Assembly (NCBI GenBank): GCA_900768185.1
Contig: CAAGCB010000037.1
Location: 1-20,860, forward strand
From: Alphaproteobacteria bacterium
GTDB lineage: Bacteria > Pseudomonadota > Alphaproteobacteria > CAAGCB01 > CAG-977
Direction of reading: 5' to 3'
Length of the DNA stretch: 20,860 nt
Shown here: positions 13,738-20,752 of the stretch, piece after piece
Position numbering within the stretch: position 1 is the stretch's first letter
Layout of the letters: each line of letters opens with the position of its first letter
The notes under the pieces: model-generated
Database searches by the model: none
What the model saw: only the letters and a program-made list of their open reading frames with translations
What the model was told of the DNA's origin: nothing
Made by a program: the position numbers and the translations under genes

Positions 13738-15088
13738 ACAAGTCTTCTCCGCTTTGTTCTTTGGCGATTTTGCGGGCGCGTTCCAATTCGTCCGCCGGAT
13801 CGATTTCTATGCCGATGCGGTTCAGCATGGCGGCGACGGTCGCAATCGCCGTTTCTTCGGTCATCATGCCTTTTTCAACGGCGATGCCGACGGCGACGAC
13901 GGTTTGCTGCAACGCCGCCGCATAAACGGACGTGTCGCGGTGCGTCAGTTCGGGGAACTGGGCGGCGGGACGGTAATCCCGCAAATCCGGCGGAATCGCG
14001 CCGATTTTTTCCAGACGGCTGTAAATCGCGTAAAAACAAACGGTTTCAAGGATATGTTTCCACGTCGTCTGGCGGAACTTAAACGTTTTGAACGTCGGTT
14101 CGCCCATTTCGCCCGCCGTTGAACGGTTGACGTCGCCGCCTCCGCCGTACCAATGTTCGGGCAAAGTCGCCCCGCCCATGATGTGATTGCGGACGGTTCG
14201 GGCGTTTTCCGCGCCGTTCGCCGCCTGCAAATCCGGCGTGACCGCGTTCCACGTTTCCCCGTCGTTATGCACCCGAACACCGCCGGAATCGGGAACTTCG
14301 ATTTCCGCGGCGCGTTTGCGGACGGTTTCTTCGGTCGCGCCGTGCAACGTCACGTCCCAAATGAACGCCCGCAAAGCGTCCCAACGTTCCACTTCGCCGA
14401 ACAACGCCTTGTCATACAAATCCAGCCAGTCCATAGTCGGCAACAAGTCCGACAGCCCGCGCGAAGACGAGGACAAGGCGTTGACGTTGAAATAAAAACA
14501 GTCGCCGTCCGTGTAGCTTTCGCGCAGTTTTTGCGCTTCTTCGCCGAAAAAGCTTTCGTCGCCCGGAACGATGATGCGGTATTTTTTGGCTTTGCGCTTT
14601 TTGCCCAAAGCTTTGGTCACCACGCCGATCGGCTGTTCCGTGTTGTCCGGATCGGTCACTATTTCTTTAATCAGCCCCGGATCGAGATACCCCAGACGCA
14701 CCGCCCCGTTTGTCGGATTTTTGAACACGGGCCAGCATTGTTCCCCGAACAGGGAAAGCTCCCGCACTTTCTTGGGCAGTTTGATGTCCATCTGGTTGAT
14801 CGGGTCGTTCCAAAACTCGTCCAGCCATTGTTTGGCGTCCTCGTTCTGAACGCTCATCGTCACGCCCTCCGCCAGCAGATAGACCAGCGGCAGTTCAATG
14901 ATGCGGTTCGCCAGCGGATTGCTTTTCCACAGAAAAACCGCCAGTTCCTGCATTCTTTCCTGCGTCAGCGAAGACAGTGAGCGGTCTTTGTCGCCCGTCA
15001 GTTTGGTAAATCCCTCTTCTTCGACGGAAACGGTCGCTCCCGCTGATTCAACGAACTTTTCGTGTTGTTTCTTTTTAAATCCAAACAC
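13718..15088 (-). CDS. Portal protein (Mu gp29 position)
   Basis: A 456-residue protein that begins with a GTG at 15088, with AAGGAG nine bases upstream; the start overlaps the terminase stop by 14 bases. The portal forms the twelve-fold ring through which DNA enters the head. The pattern 'LAVFLWKSNPLANRIIELPL' (helix followed by 'N.i....'), 'VRELSLFGEQCWPVFKNPTN' and 'GYLDPGLIKEIVTDPDN' plus 'RGLSDLLPTMDWLDLYDKAL' is typical of portals, with a later 'GGGGDVNRSTAGEMGEPTFK' clip/stem region. It does not look like the DUF935 portal of Mu itself, so it belongs to another portal family in the same genomic slot. The stop overlaps the F-type gene by 20 bases. Confidence 0.85.
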   Translation of the reverse strand: MFGFKKKQHEKFVESAGATVSVEEEGFTKLTGDKDRSLSSLTQERMQELAVFLWKSNPLANRIIELPLVYLLAEGVTMSVQNEDAKQWLDEFWNDPINQMDIKLPKKVRELSLFGEQCWPVFKNPTNGAVRLGYLDPGLIKEIVTDPDNTEQPIGVVTKALGKKRKAKKYRIIVPGDESFFGEEAQKLRESYTDGDCFYFNVNALSSSSRGLSDLLPTMDWLDLYDKALFGEVERWDALRAFIWDVTLHGATEETVRKRAAEIEVPDSGGVRVHNDGETWNAVTPDLQAANGAENARTVRNHIMGGATLPEHWYGGGGDVNRSTAGEMGEPTFKTFKFRQTTWKHILETVCFYAIYSRLEKIGAIPPDLRDYRPAAQFPELTHRDTSVYAAALQQTVVAVGIAVEKGMMTEETAIATVAAMLNRIGIEIDPADELERARKIAKEQSGEDLYDEQSV

Positions 15089-16553
15089 GTTTGAAACTCC
15101 TTTCAGGCTTGTTCAAGCTCGCACCCGCCGGAGGTTCGCCCTCCGTCCGCGCCGCCGCCCAAGCCAGCACGCCCGCGACCGCGCTGTCGCCGTGACGGTA
15201 TTTGCCGTCGGAACCTTTGACGCGCTTGTCGCTCATGGACGGAACGCCTTTGTTCAAAACGACCAAGCGGTGGTCGGCGATGATGTCCTCGCTGACGGGA
15301 ACCGCGATGGTACGGTCTTCGTAGGCGCGTTTGTATTTCGGGAACCATTCCCCGTACCACTTTGGCGAAGCCATGACGCATTCGACACGGGCGGAACCGT
15401 AACGCTGCAACGCCGCTTCGGCATGGCTTTGCCCGTTGCCCCGCGCATCGAATTTCGCATGATGAAACAACGGCAGGGAATCCATAACGGCGAACAAAAT
15501 CTGTTGCTGAACGTCAAACGGAATTGACCGCAATTCCAAAACAAACGCCGTTTTCCACAGGGTCGGATTATCCTCTTGCAGCACCCAGATCACGGACAAG
15601 TCGCCGTCGCGTCCGAAATCCTGTCCCAGCACCGTGCGTTTGTTCGTCGGCAGAGAATCAATCACGGGGCGCAAATTTTCCGCCAGCCAGTCGCTTGTTT
15701 TTTCCGACCGCCGTTCGTCCAAAACAAAATCGGCGGGTTGCGTGTAACGCAGAACAGGCGAGGTCTTGTCCTGACAGTTTTCAATGATGATGCGCGAAAA
15801 ATACCCGCCGGAACCCCGCGACGGCACGCAGTCCAATTCTTCGGCGGCGGAATCGCCGTAAAAGGCGCGAATCCCGTCAACCCACGCGATTTCCTTTTCC
15901 GCCGTCCATTCTTCGCCCTTGGTAAAGCAAATCCGCTTGAACAACCCGTCGCGCACGGCTTCGTCAAACGAACAATGCAGCAGTTTATAAGGCAGATTTC
16001 CCTTTTTGATGTCCTCGCACAGCGTGTTGAACGGGTTTTCAGCCCCGTCGTGGGTCGAGATGATTACGACCTTACCGCCCCAGATCAGCAGAGCGAAAGC
16101 GGCTTTCATCACTTCGGGCAAATCGTCGTGGAACGCCGCCTCGTCAATAACGACTAGCCCCTGCATACCGCGCAGGGAACGCGGGACGGACGGCAAAGCC
16201 AGCACTTTAAACCCGCTGGCGAACTCGATTCTGAAAGCCTTGATGCTCTTTTCGGGGCGGGTGTCGTCCTCAAACACGGTGTCCTGAACATTGGCGGCGA
16301 CCTTTAAAATCTGTTTTGCAAAGTCAGCGACATAGTTGATGAACTCCCGCGCCATTTCCAAGTTGTAGCCCAGATAAAGCACGTCTTGACCGCCCGCAGA
16401 CCGTTCGGCGGACGCGATCAGCGACGCGATTCCGCCCATCGCCCACGAATACCCCGTCCGGCGCGATTTTTCGACCACGGTCACGGGGTTGTCGTAAACG
16501 CTTTGCATCAGCTGTTTTTGATACGGCAAAAATACGGGAGGCGTTTCGGGCAT
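15075..16553 (-). CDS. Terminase large subunit, Mu gp28-like
   Basis: A 492-residue packaging motor. ATPase: a Walker A-like 'VVEKSRRTGYSWA' (residues 27-38), Walker B 'GLVVIDEAAF' (132-141, Asp137 Glu138) and coupling motif 'VVIISTHDG' (162-170). Nuclease (RNase H fold): Asp312 in 'GQDFGRDGD', Asp369 in 'KFDARGNG' and Asp456 in 'HGDSAVAG' form the acidic triad. The 'SRRTG' version without GKT is typical of Mu-type large terminases. It cuts and translocates phage DNA into the prohead and works with the small subunit encoded just upstream, whose stop touches its ATG (TAAATG). Confidence 0.93.
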   Translation of the reverse strand: MPETPPVFLPYQKQLMQSVYDNPVTVVEKSRRTGYSWAMGGIASLIASAERSAGGQDVLYLGYNLEMAREFINYVADFAKQILKVAANVQDTVFEDDTRPEKSIKAFRIEFASGFKVLALPSVPRSLRGMQGLVVIDEAAFHDDLPEVMKAAFALLIWGGKVVIISTHDGAENPFNTLCEDIKKGNLPYKLLHCSFDEAVRDGLFKRICFTKGEEWTAEKEIAWVDGIRAFYGDSAAEELDCVPSRGSGGYFSRIIIENCQDKTSPVLRYTQPADFVLDERRSEKTSDWLAENLRPVIDSLPTNKRTVLGQDFGRDGDLSVIWVLQEDNPTLWKTAFVLELRSIPFDVQQQILFAVMDSLPLFHHAKFDARGNGQSHAEAALQRYGSARVECVMASPKWYGEWFPKYKRAYEDRTIAVPVSEDIIADHRLVVLNKGVPSMSDKRVKGSDGKYRHGDSAVAGVLAWAAARTEGEPPAGASLNKPERSFKRVWI

Positions 16554-17102
16554 TTATTCCTCCAATCCGAAAACGCCACGCTTCATCGCGTCCAGCACTT
16601 CTTTGGACAATCCGTTCTTTTTGCCTGTCGCAACCACGGCTTTGACCGCGTCCTGCTTGGCTTGCTCCGCGGCTTCCTTGCGAATACGCAGTTCCATGTC
16701 CGCCGACATTTTGTTCGCGCTGGACAGTTCCTTGATCGCTTTCGCCATAAACATCAAATCGGCGGGTTCAACGGTCGGTTCTTCGTCTGATACGCGCGGC
16801 AGCAGGACGTTGAAAATCACCGTCCGCAGCATTTCGGTAATCTGCCGCCCGACCTCGTCGTTTTTGAAATCCCCCAGCTCTTTGGCAAAAGCCGTCGAGA
16901 TTTCACGCGCCTCGCGCATTTTGCGGGACACGTCCTCAAACCGCTGCGAATAACGCCCGACGGCGGAACGCGACACGGTCACACCCAGTTTTTGCAAGTG
17001 TGCCACAATCTCGTCAATCGTCGTCCGCCCGTCTGACAGCAGGCGGTCGATTTCCGTTTTAATCGGCGGCGGCAACTGTTTAATGCTGGATTTACGCGGC
17101 AT
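16554..17102 (-). CDS. Terminase small subunit, Mu gp27-like (DUF3486)
   Basis: A 182-residue protein with the DUF3486 pattern. 'KSSIKQLPPPIKTEIDRLLS' and 'RTTIDEIVAHLQKLGVTVSR' with 'SAVGRYSQRFED' form an N-terminal helix-turn-helix, then comes a long helical region ('REISTAFAKELGD', 'MLRTVIFNVLLP', 'LSSANKMSADMELRIRKEAA') and the tail 'LSKEVLDAMKRGVFGLEE'. The family recognises phage ends and recruits the large subunit. The ATG at 17102 lies 10 bases after the gp26-type gene, behind AAGGAGGCTTCA. Intact. Confidence 0.9.
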   Translation of the reverse strand: MPRKSSIKQLPPPIKTEIDRLLSDGRTTIDEIVAHLQKLGVTVSRSAVGRYSQRFEDVSRKMREAREISTAFAKELGDFKNDEVGRQITEMLRTVIFNVLLPRVSDEEPTVEPADLMFMAKAIKELSSANKMSADMELRIRKEAAEQAKQDAVKAVVATGKKNGLSKEVLDAMKRGVFGLEE

Positions 17103-17112
17103 TGAAGCCTCC

Positions 17113-17406
17113 TTAAACGGGACGCGGACGCTTGACGCCCGGAACGCGGGCGCGCCCTTCCGCCACGTCCAAGCCGCGACCTGTCAATTTGACGACCGTA
17201 ACCGTGCGGTAATGTTCGATTTCGACCAATCCCTGTTCGGCAAGCCAGCTAACCTCCGTTTCCAGTTTGTCCCGCGAAATGTCCAATCCGATCGCCGTCA
17301 GCCCGTCCTGCAAAATCGACGTGTTTTGCGTGTAGTCGTTGTCGTCCCTTAAAAATTTCAAAACAGCCAAACGCTGATTTTCCGTAATCAACTGCTGATA
17401 TTCCAT
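17113..17406 (-). CDS. Winged-helix phage protein, Mu gp26-like
   Basis: A 97-residue protein. 'YQQLITENQRLAVLKFLRDD', 'TSILQDGLTAIGLDISRDKL', 'VSWLAEQGLVEIE' and 'VVKLTGRGLDVAEGRARVPG' form a clear winged helix-turn-helix, as in the Mu gp26 (VpaChn25-type) family. It precedes terminase small subunit genes in nearly all Mu-type phages. DNA binding is expected but its target is not known. The ATG at 17406 overlaps the previous stop (TAATG). It ends 'VKRPRPV'. Confidence 0.82.
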   Translation of the reverse strand: MEYQQLITENQRLAVLKFLRDDNDYTQNTSILQDGLTAIGLDISRDKLETEVSWLAEQGLVEIEHYRTVTVVKLTGRGLDVAEGRARVPGVKRPRPV

Positions 17407-17720
17407 TACTTGCGCCCTCCGTTCAGCAGATATTCCTCTTGCCGTTGCAAAATGGCTTCCGTGCGCGTCAAAACGCTGTCAATGCGTTTCATTTCGCCCG
17501 TCAGCCGCTCCACTTGAATGCTGATTTTGTGAATGTCCTCTTTGCTGGCGACGCTTTTGTAGCCCTGTTCCAAAACGTCCAGCCGCTTTTCGATTTTGTT
17601 CAAATCGTCTTTCAGCGCATAGGTCTTCGCCGCCGTGAACTTCACCCAGCCGAAGAAAAATCCCGCCACGCCGACGATGACGCCCCAGTATTCCGTGATC
17701 AACCCGATAAAACCCGCCAT
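17406..17720 (-). CDS. Membrane-anchored coiled-coil protein, Mu gp25-like (DUF2730)
   Basis: The start is the ATG at 17720 (MAGFIGLITEYWGVIVGVAG), chosen because it overlaps the preceding stop (TGATG) and has GGGAG upstream; the open frame runs slightly further back. The 104-residue protein has one N-terminal membrane segment (residues about 4-26) and a long coiled coil ('LKDDLNKIEKRLDVLEQGYK', 'HKISIQVERLTGEMKRIDSV', 'LTRTEAILQRQEEYLL'). This matches DUF2730 proteins in Mu-type phages. Function is unknown; a role at the membrane near lysis or head assembly has been suggested for such proteins, which is inference here. Confidence 0.8.
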   Translation of the reverse strand: MAGFIGLITEYWGVIVGVAGFFFGWVKFTAAKTYALKDDLNKIEKRLDVLEQGYKSVASKEDIHKISIQVERLTGEMKRIDSVLTRTEAILQRQEEYLLNGGRK

Positions 17721-17920
17721 CAGACACGCTCCCGTTCCGACTGGCATTCAACGCACAGACGGCACCCCGGAACCGCCTGACGGCGGGCGAGAGGAATCGG
17801 CGCACCGCATTCGGCACAAAATTTCAATGATGTATCAACACGAACCGATTTCAGACGCTCCGTCGCTTCGGCGTTCAACGATTCCTGTTCGGCTTGCGCC
17901 ATGTCCGCAAAGTCAGCCAT
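17720..17920 (-). CDS. DksA/TraR-type C4 zinc finger protein
   Basis: A 66-residue protein with Cys35-x2-Cys38 and Cys56-x2-Cys59 (motif 'FCAECGAPIPLARRQAVPGC', 'RLCVECQ'), the DksA/TraR C4 zinc finger. The N-terminus 'MADFADMAQAEQESLNAEAT' is the short helical TraR-type arm. Such small phage DksA-like proteins bind in the RNA polymerase secondary channel and alter host promoter choice; they are common in the gp23-gp24 slot of Mu-type phages. The ATG at 17920 follows ACAGGAGGAAGA. It is the first gene of the packaging operon and is preceded by a strong minus-strand terminator-like palindrome and the 30-bp element. Confidence 0.88.
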   Translation of the reverse strand: MADFADMAQAEQESLNAEATERLKSVRVDTSLKFCAECGAPIPLARRQAVPGCRLCVECQSERERV

Positions 17921-17942
17921 TCTTCCTCCTGTTCAAACAACA

Positions 17943-17973
17943 TAAAAAAAGAATGGCAGAATCTGCCATTCTT
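17943..17973 (-). terminator. Perfect palindrome plus T-tract just before the packaging operon
   Basis: A 25-bp perfect palindrome at 17949-17973 (arms AAGAATGGCAGA and TCTGCCATTCTT around one central base) is followed on the minus strand by TTTTTTT (17950-17944, sharing the last arm bases). This is an ideal intrinsic terminator for leftward transcription, 23 bases before the first gene of the operon, and directly abuts the shared element. It may stop leftward read-through from the early genes, act as an attenuator, or be a dyad binding site for the Mor-like activator. Confidence 0.75.
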
Positions 17974-18001
17974 CAAAATCGTGCCATTTGTCAGGGGGAA
18001 A
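17972..18001. promoter_or_regulatory. 30-bp shared element, copy 2 (candidate late control site)
   Basis: This is the second copy of the element at 10502-10531; only three of 30 bases differ (at 17976, 17980 and 17984). It precedes the packaging operon on the minus strand and the PIN cargo gene on the plus strand. Conservation stops just beyond GGGGGAAA, apart from a following GCC. See copy 1 for promoter-like features. Mu places Plys at the equivalent position. Confidence 0.6.
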
Positions 18002-18073
18002 AGCCTTTAATTTATTCAATGTCCACAGAGTACGATAAATTTTTTCCAATGACAAGAAGCTAAAAATTCACTT

Positions 18074-18103
18074 TTGCACGATGTTTAAAAAACTTGCTAT
18101 AAT
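18074..18103 (+). promoter_or_regulatory. Strong sigma-70 promoter of the PIN cargo gene
   Basis: TTGCAC (18074-18079), an 18-base spacer and TATAAT (18098-18103) preceded by TGC, an extended -10. The region is AT-rich. It would give a leader of about 45 bases before the ATG at 18155, so the gene can be expressed in the lysogen independently of the phage operons. Confidence 0.8.
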
Positions 18104-18154
18104 TTTGTTTTTATGGAAAATTAGATAATCTTTTACATTTTTAGAGTTTTTACC

Positions 18155-19213
18155 ATGAACAATGACATTAGCGACTATTTTGGAATTATCATTGACACCT
18201 CTTATTTTGTTGAGCAATGCTATAAATTTAACAGCCCAACCTTAACCTTGTTATATGATTTAAAAAAGAGATTCAATATTCAATTATTTTTGCCAGATGT
18301 TGTCGATTTTGAAATAAAAAAACATATCAAACAGGATTGTAATGAGCTCTATAAAATATCAAAATATCATTTTATTGATATAAGTAAAGATTTTGGTGAT
18401 AGGCTTATATTGCATCTAAATAAAAAATATAAAAAATTTAATGAAAACCTTTCAACGATAATACTACAATCATCATCAATAGATGTGAGTGATGTATTAA
18501 AAAATTATTTTGAACAAACACCGCCTTTCTCAGCAAAGAAAAAAGAGGAATTTCCTGATGCAATAGCTCTGTATGAAATAAAAAATCTTATACAAAAAAT
18601 AGGCAAAAAAGTGATTGTTATATCAAAAGATTCTGATTGGGAAACGTTTCTCAAAGACAATAAGAATGTATTATTTTTAAATAATATACCATCAGTTTAT
18701 ACATATTTTAAAATAAGCAAAGAATTTGATGCTAAAACTATAATGCCAATAATATCGTCGTATAAATTTAAAGAGATTCTGGAAAGCAAGTTTAATCAAT
18801 CAACGCCTAATATTGATTTTTTGGAACCATACGGCAGCCTATATATAACACCAGAATTTGAAGGATATTCTGTTGAAGATTACGAATTAACAAGAGATGA
18901 TATAGAAACATTAGAAAAAAATGAAAATTTGTACACAATAAAAATAAATATATCATCTACATTATATTGTTATTGCACTTTTAGCTCTGAAATTTACGAT
19001 TCAATCGACAAAGATTTCACGCCCTACAACGATGTATCAAAAAAAATAAAAATATATTTTCAGACGGACATCATATTATCACTCGAAGATAAAAGCAATA
19101 CCTTAATCCTAAAAGACATTGAGTTAATTGATGTTCCAAAATTCTTAAATTTTGGAGCAATCGACCCCGTATCGGATGATTTTTATGAAAACATTGAAGA
19201 AAATAGTATCTAA
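18155..19213 (+). CDS. PIN-domain ribonuclease-like cargo protein (DUF4935-like)
   Basis: A 352-residue protein encoded against the phage operons. The N-terminal half has the PIN fold pattern: Asp14 in 'GIIIDTSYFVEQ', Glu53 in 'QLFLPDVVDFEIKKHI', Asp135 in 'EFPDAIALYEIKNL' and Asp159/Asp161 in 'KKVIVISKDSDWETF'. These four acidic positions match a metal-dependent RNase site of the PIN_12/DUF4935 type. Residues about 200-352 form a second domain of mostly beta character ('GSLYITPEFEGYSVEDYEL', 'IKINISSTLYCYC', 'IKIYFQTDIILSL') that I do not recognise. Base composition is strikingly AT-rich next to the phage genes. It occupies the place where Mu carries C and lys, has its own promoter, and its TAA overlaps the stop of the convergent Mor-like gene. 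No antitoxin-like partner is beside it. A defence or exclusion role is likely but inferred. Confidence 0.82.
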   Translation: MNNDISDYFGIIIDTSYFVEQCYKFNSPTLTLLYDLKKRFNIQLFLPDVVDFEIKKHIKQDCNELYKISKYHFIDISKDFGDRLILHLNKKYKKFNENLSTIILQSSSIDVSDVLKNYFEQTPPFSAKKKEEFPDAIALYEIKNLIQKIGKKVIVISKDSDWETFLKDNKNVLFLNNIPSVYTYFKISKEFDAKTIMPIISSYKFKEILESKFNQSTPNIDFLEPYGSLYITPEFEGYSVEDYELTRDDIETLEKNENLYTIKINISSTLYCYCTFSSEIYDSIDKDFTPYNDVSKKIKIYFQTDIILSLEDKSNTLILKDIELIDVPKFLNFGAIDPVSDDFYENIEENSI

Positions 19214-19602
19214 AACAATTCACCTTGTTCCGTAATGCTTTTGTTTCCGGCGGTTTCACCCGATTTATGGCGGCGGACGGTGCGTATCGTAACGCCCGCC
19301 AGACGGGCGGCTTTGGCGGCGGAATGACCGTCTTTGATGGCTTGGCGGATAATTCGCCAGACGCGCCCACGGTTGCCGCCGAACGGGCCCAAAGGAATCT
19401 CGATTTCGTTGCCGCCGAACTGTTTGGCGATTTTAACGGCATTGTCCATGCCGATGGCGGCGCACAGCCAATGTTCGGGCTTCAAGTTGCGCGGCTGGGG
19501 GATATAAGCGACCGAGCCGCCTTTGACCGCCGCGATTTTCACGGCGGCGGCAAAGCCCGCGATTTCCTCAAATTCCCCCAGAACTCCGGTCAACTGCGCC
19601 AT
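19210..19602 (-). CDS. Mor-like middle/late transcription activator
   Basis: A 130-residue protein, close to the 129 of Mu Mor. 'VKIAKQFGGNEIEIPLG' followed by 'GNRGRVWRIIRQAIKDGHSA' and 'AKAARLAGVTIRTVRRHK' aligns by eye with the Mor pattern of a GG-x-x-x-IP strand, a linker helix and a C-terminal helix-turn-helix ('ELTTRYGV...VYKAIRR' in Mu). An earlier 'GGSVAYIPQPRNL' may be a second copy of the strand. Mor activates the middle promoter, which leads to late gene expression; with no separate C visible, this protein may itself drive late promoters. It follows the gp16-type gene directly. The stop is TAG at 19212-19210, overlapping the PIN gene stop tail to tail. Confidence 0.68.
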   Translation of the reverse strand: MAQLTGVLGEFEEIAGFAAAVKIAAVKGGSVAYIPQPRNLKPEHWLCAAIGMDNAVKIAKQFGGNEIEIPLGPFGGNRGRVWRIIRQAIKDGHSAAKAARLAGVTIRTVRRHKSGETAGNKSITEQGELF

Positions 19603-19603
19603 C

Positions 19604-20014
19604 TCAGCCCTCGATTCTTTTGAGCCATTGTTTCAAGATTTCGATGATTTTGCTTTGCTGTTCTGGCAAGAGCCATTCGGTCGCGTCCACGCCCGTGTAT
19701 TTTTTGCAAAACGCGTCAAGGGCGGTTTTGTCGGCGGACTGCACCGCGCCCGCCGCCTGCAATTCGCCCCACAGGGCGTAGATTTTCTTGACCGCGCTCT
19801 GTTTGGTCTGCCGGAACGCCTTTTTGCGCGGGGATTTAAAGCCCAACGCCTTAAATTCGTTCAGCAGAGCGACCAACTGCGCGGGGCGGCATTTCGCCGC
19901 GCTGTCCTTGCCCGTTATACGGCGGACGATATCGCGGTACATATCGTCGTCCAAGCCCAGTTGCGCTTTGGCGATGTGGATTTTGGCAAGCAAAGGATTC
20001 TTGTTCGCGGGCAT
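19604..20014 (-). CDS. gemA: GemA/gp16-like regulatory protein (DUF1018)
   Basis: The second ATG (20014, protein MPANKNPLLAKIHIAKAQLG) is preferred over the ATG at 20020 because AAGGAG lies six bases upstream of it and none is spaced properly for the first. The 136-residue protein has the DUF1018 pattern 'LLAKIHIAKAQLGLDDDMYR', 'RITGKDSAAKCRPAQLVALL', 'EFKALGFKSP' and the later 'WGELQAAGAV', 'FCKKYTGVDATEWLLPEQQ' and 'IIEILKQWL'. In Mu, gp16 (GemA) modulates host gene expression and DNA supercoiling. It lies between a small early gene and the Mor-like gene, as in Mu. Confidence 0.9.
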   Translation of the reverse strand: MPANKNPLLAKIHIAKAQLGLDDDMYRDIVRRITGKDSAAKCRPAQLVALLNEFKALGFKSPRKKAFRQTKQSAVKKIYALWGELQAAGAVQSADKTALDAFCKKYTGVDATEWLLPEQQSKIIEILKQWLKRIEG

Positions 20015-20025
20015 AGGCATCTCCT

Positions 20026-20208
20026 TTAAAACAGTGTGGGTTCGGATTTTTCGTTCAGCGTGTTCAGAACGGCAACCATTGCGGCCAATTCGTTATCGGC
20101 TTGCTTTTGCGTCATCTTTCCCTTTCGCACAAGGTTGGGATATGTGCGTTTCCGCAGAGTGATTTCCCGTTCAACGCACTTGATCTGCGCCGTCATCGAC
20201 ACCGTCAT
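20026..20208 (-). CDS. Small early phage protein, unknown
   Basis: A 60-residue protein (MTVSMTAQIKCVEREITLRK, then RTYPNLVRKGKMTQKQADNE) that starts at ATG 20208, overlapping the preceding stop (ATGA); an alternative start is the ATG at 20196. It is charged and helical, with 'KMTQKQADNELAAMVAVLNT' as a probable amphipathic helix. Proteins with the 'R.yp..v..gk....A..el..m..v...L' pattern are very common directly before gp16-type genes in Mu-like and other prophages, but their function is unknown to me. Confidence 0.72.
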   Translation of the reverse strand: MTVSMTAQIKCVEREITLRKRTYPNLVRKGKMTQKQADNELAAMVAVLNTLNEKSEPTLF

Positions 20209-20726
20209 TTCGCACCGCCTTTCATGGCGTTGTAGTAGTCCTCGGCTGTTTTATAAACGCCGTACAAAGGCATTTCTTTCTGTTCGCCGCTGATGTCGAA
20301 AAACTCCATCAAAGCTGATAAAAACGCTTCCAATTTCGGAGCTCTGCAAACGGTTTCGACAAACGTGTGCGCTTTCGGACTGTAATGATAATAATTTTTC
20401 CGCAGATGCTCTTCCGCGTCGCTTTCCGTCAGAAACAACCCGCGCCGGAAGCTTTTTGCCTCCTTAAAGCCGTAAATGATGTCCGGCAGACTTTCAAACT
20501 CTTCCAAGCTTATCTTTTCGTATTCTTTGCGGTAATCGCGCTAGCTCAACATCGTCCCGTCATCAGGCTGATACAGGTACGGATCGCCGGAACGGTCGGG
20601 AACAAACTCGGTATAATAGTCCATGATCGTAAAATAAATCGGGGCGCGGTTGCCTCTGCGATACTGTGTTCGGTATTCCGTCAAAAATTCTTTGATGATT
20701 TTCAGATTTTGCACATCATCAGCCAT
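20205..20726 (-). CDS. Small early phage protein interrupted by an in-frame TAG
   Basis: From ATG 20726 (AAAAGGAGGTTCTT upstream) the frame gives 61 residues (MADDVQNLKIIKEFLTEYRT...), then TAG at 20543-20541, then continues open for 111 codons to TGA at 20207-20205. The codons just after TAG read RDYRKEYEKISLEEFESLPD, which is clearly protein-like. The C-terminal part 'FRRGLFLTESDAEEHLRKNYYHYS' is a pattern known from phage proteins with 'ffT...a..hi..N.yhY'. Two readings are possible: two genes, the second from a weak TTG at 20507, or one 172-residue protein whose gene carries a nonsense codon. I favour the second. Confidence 0.6.
20541..20726 (-). CDS. N-terminal part before the amber codon (alternative separate gene)
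   Basis: If TAG is a normal stop, this 61-residue protein is a gene in its own right. It has a helical start ('NLKIIKEFLTEYRTQYRRGN'), then 'RAPIYFTIMDYYTEFVPDRS' and ends 'YLYQPDDGTMLS'. The ribosome binding site is strong. See the entry for the longer frame. Confidence 0.5.
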   Translation of the reverse strand: MADDVQNLKIIKEFLTEYRTQYRRGNRAPIYFTIMDYYTEFVPDRSGDPYLYQPDDGTMLS

Positions 20727-20752
20727 AAGAACCTCCTTTTTTTGGTTTATCG

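Noticed and set aside
17635..18063. Plus-strand ORF spanning the packaging-operon leader
   Set aside because: It runs antisense through the gp25- and zinc-finger genes, the palindrome and the repeated element, with no ribosome binding site or family features.
20205..20726. Genome-wide amber reassignment in this phage
   Set aside because: TAG is rare here but the Mor-like gene ends in TAG and most long genes show no internal TAG, so a single nonsense codon is simpler.
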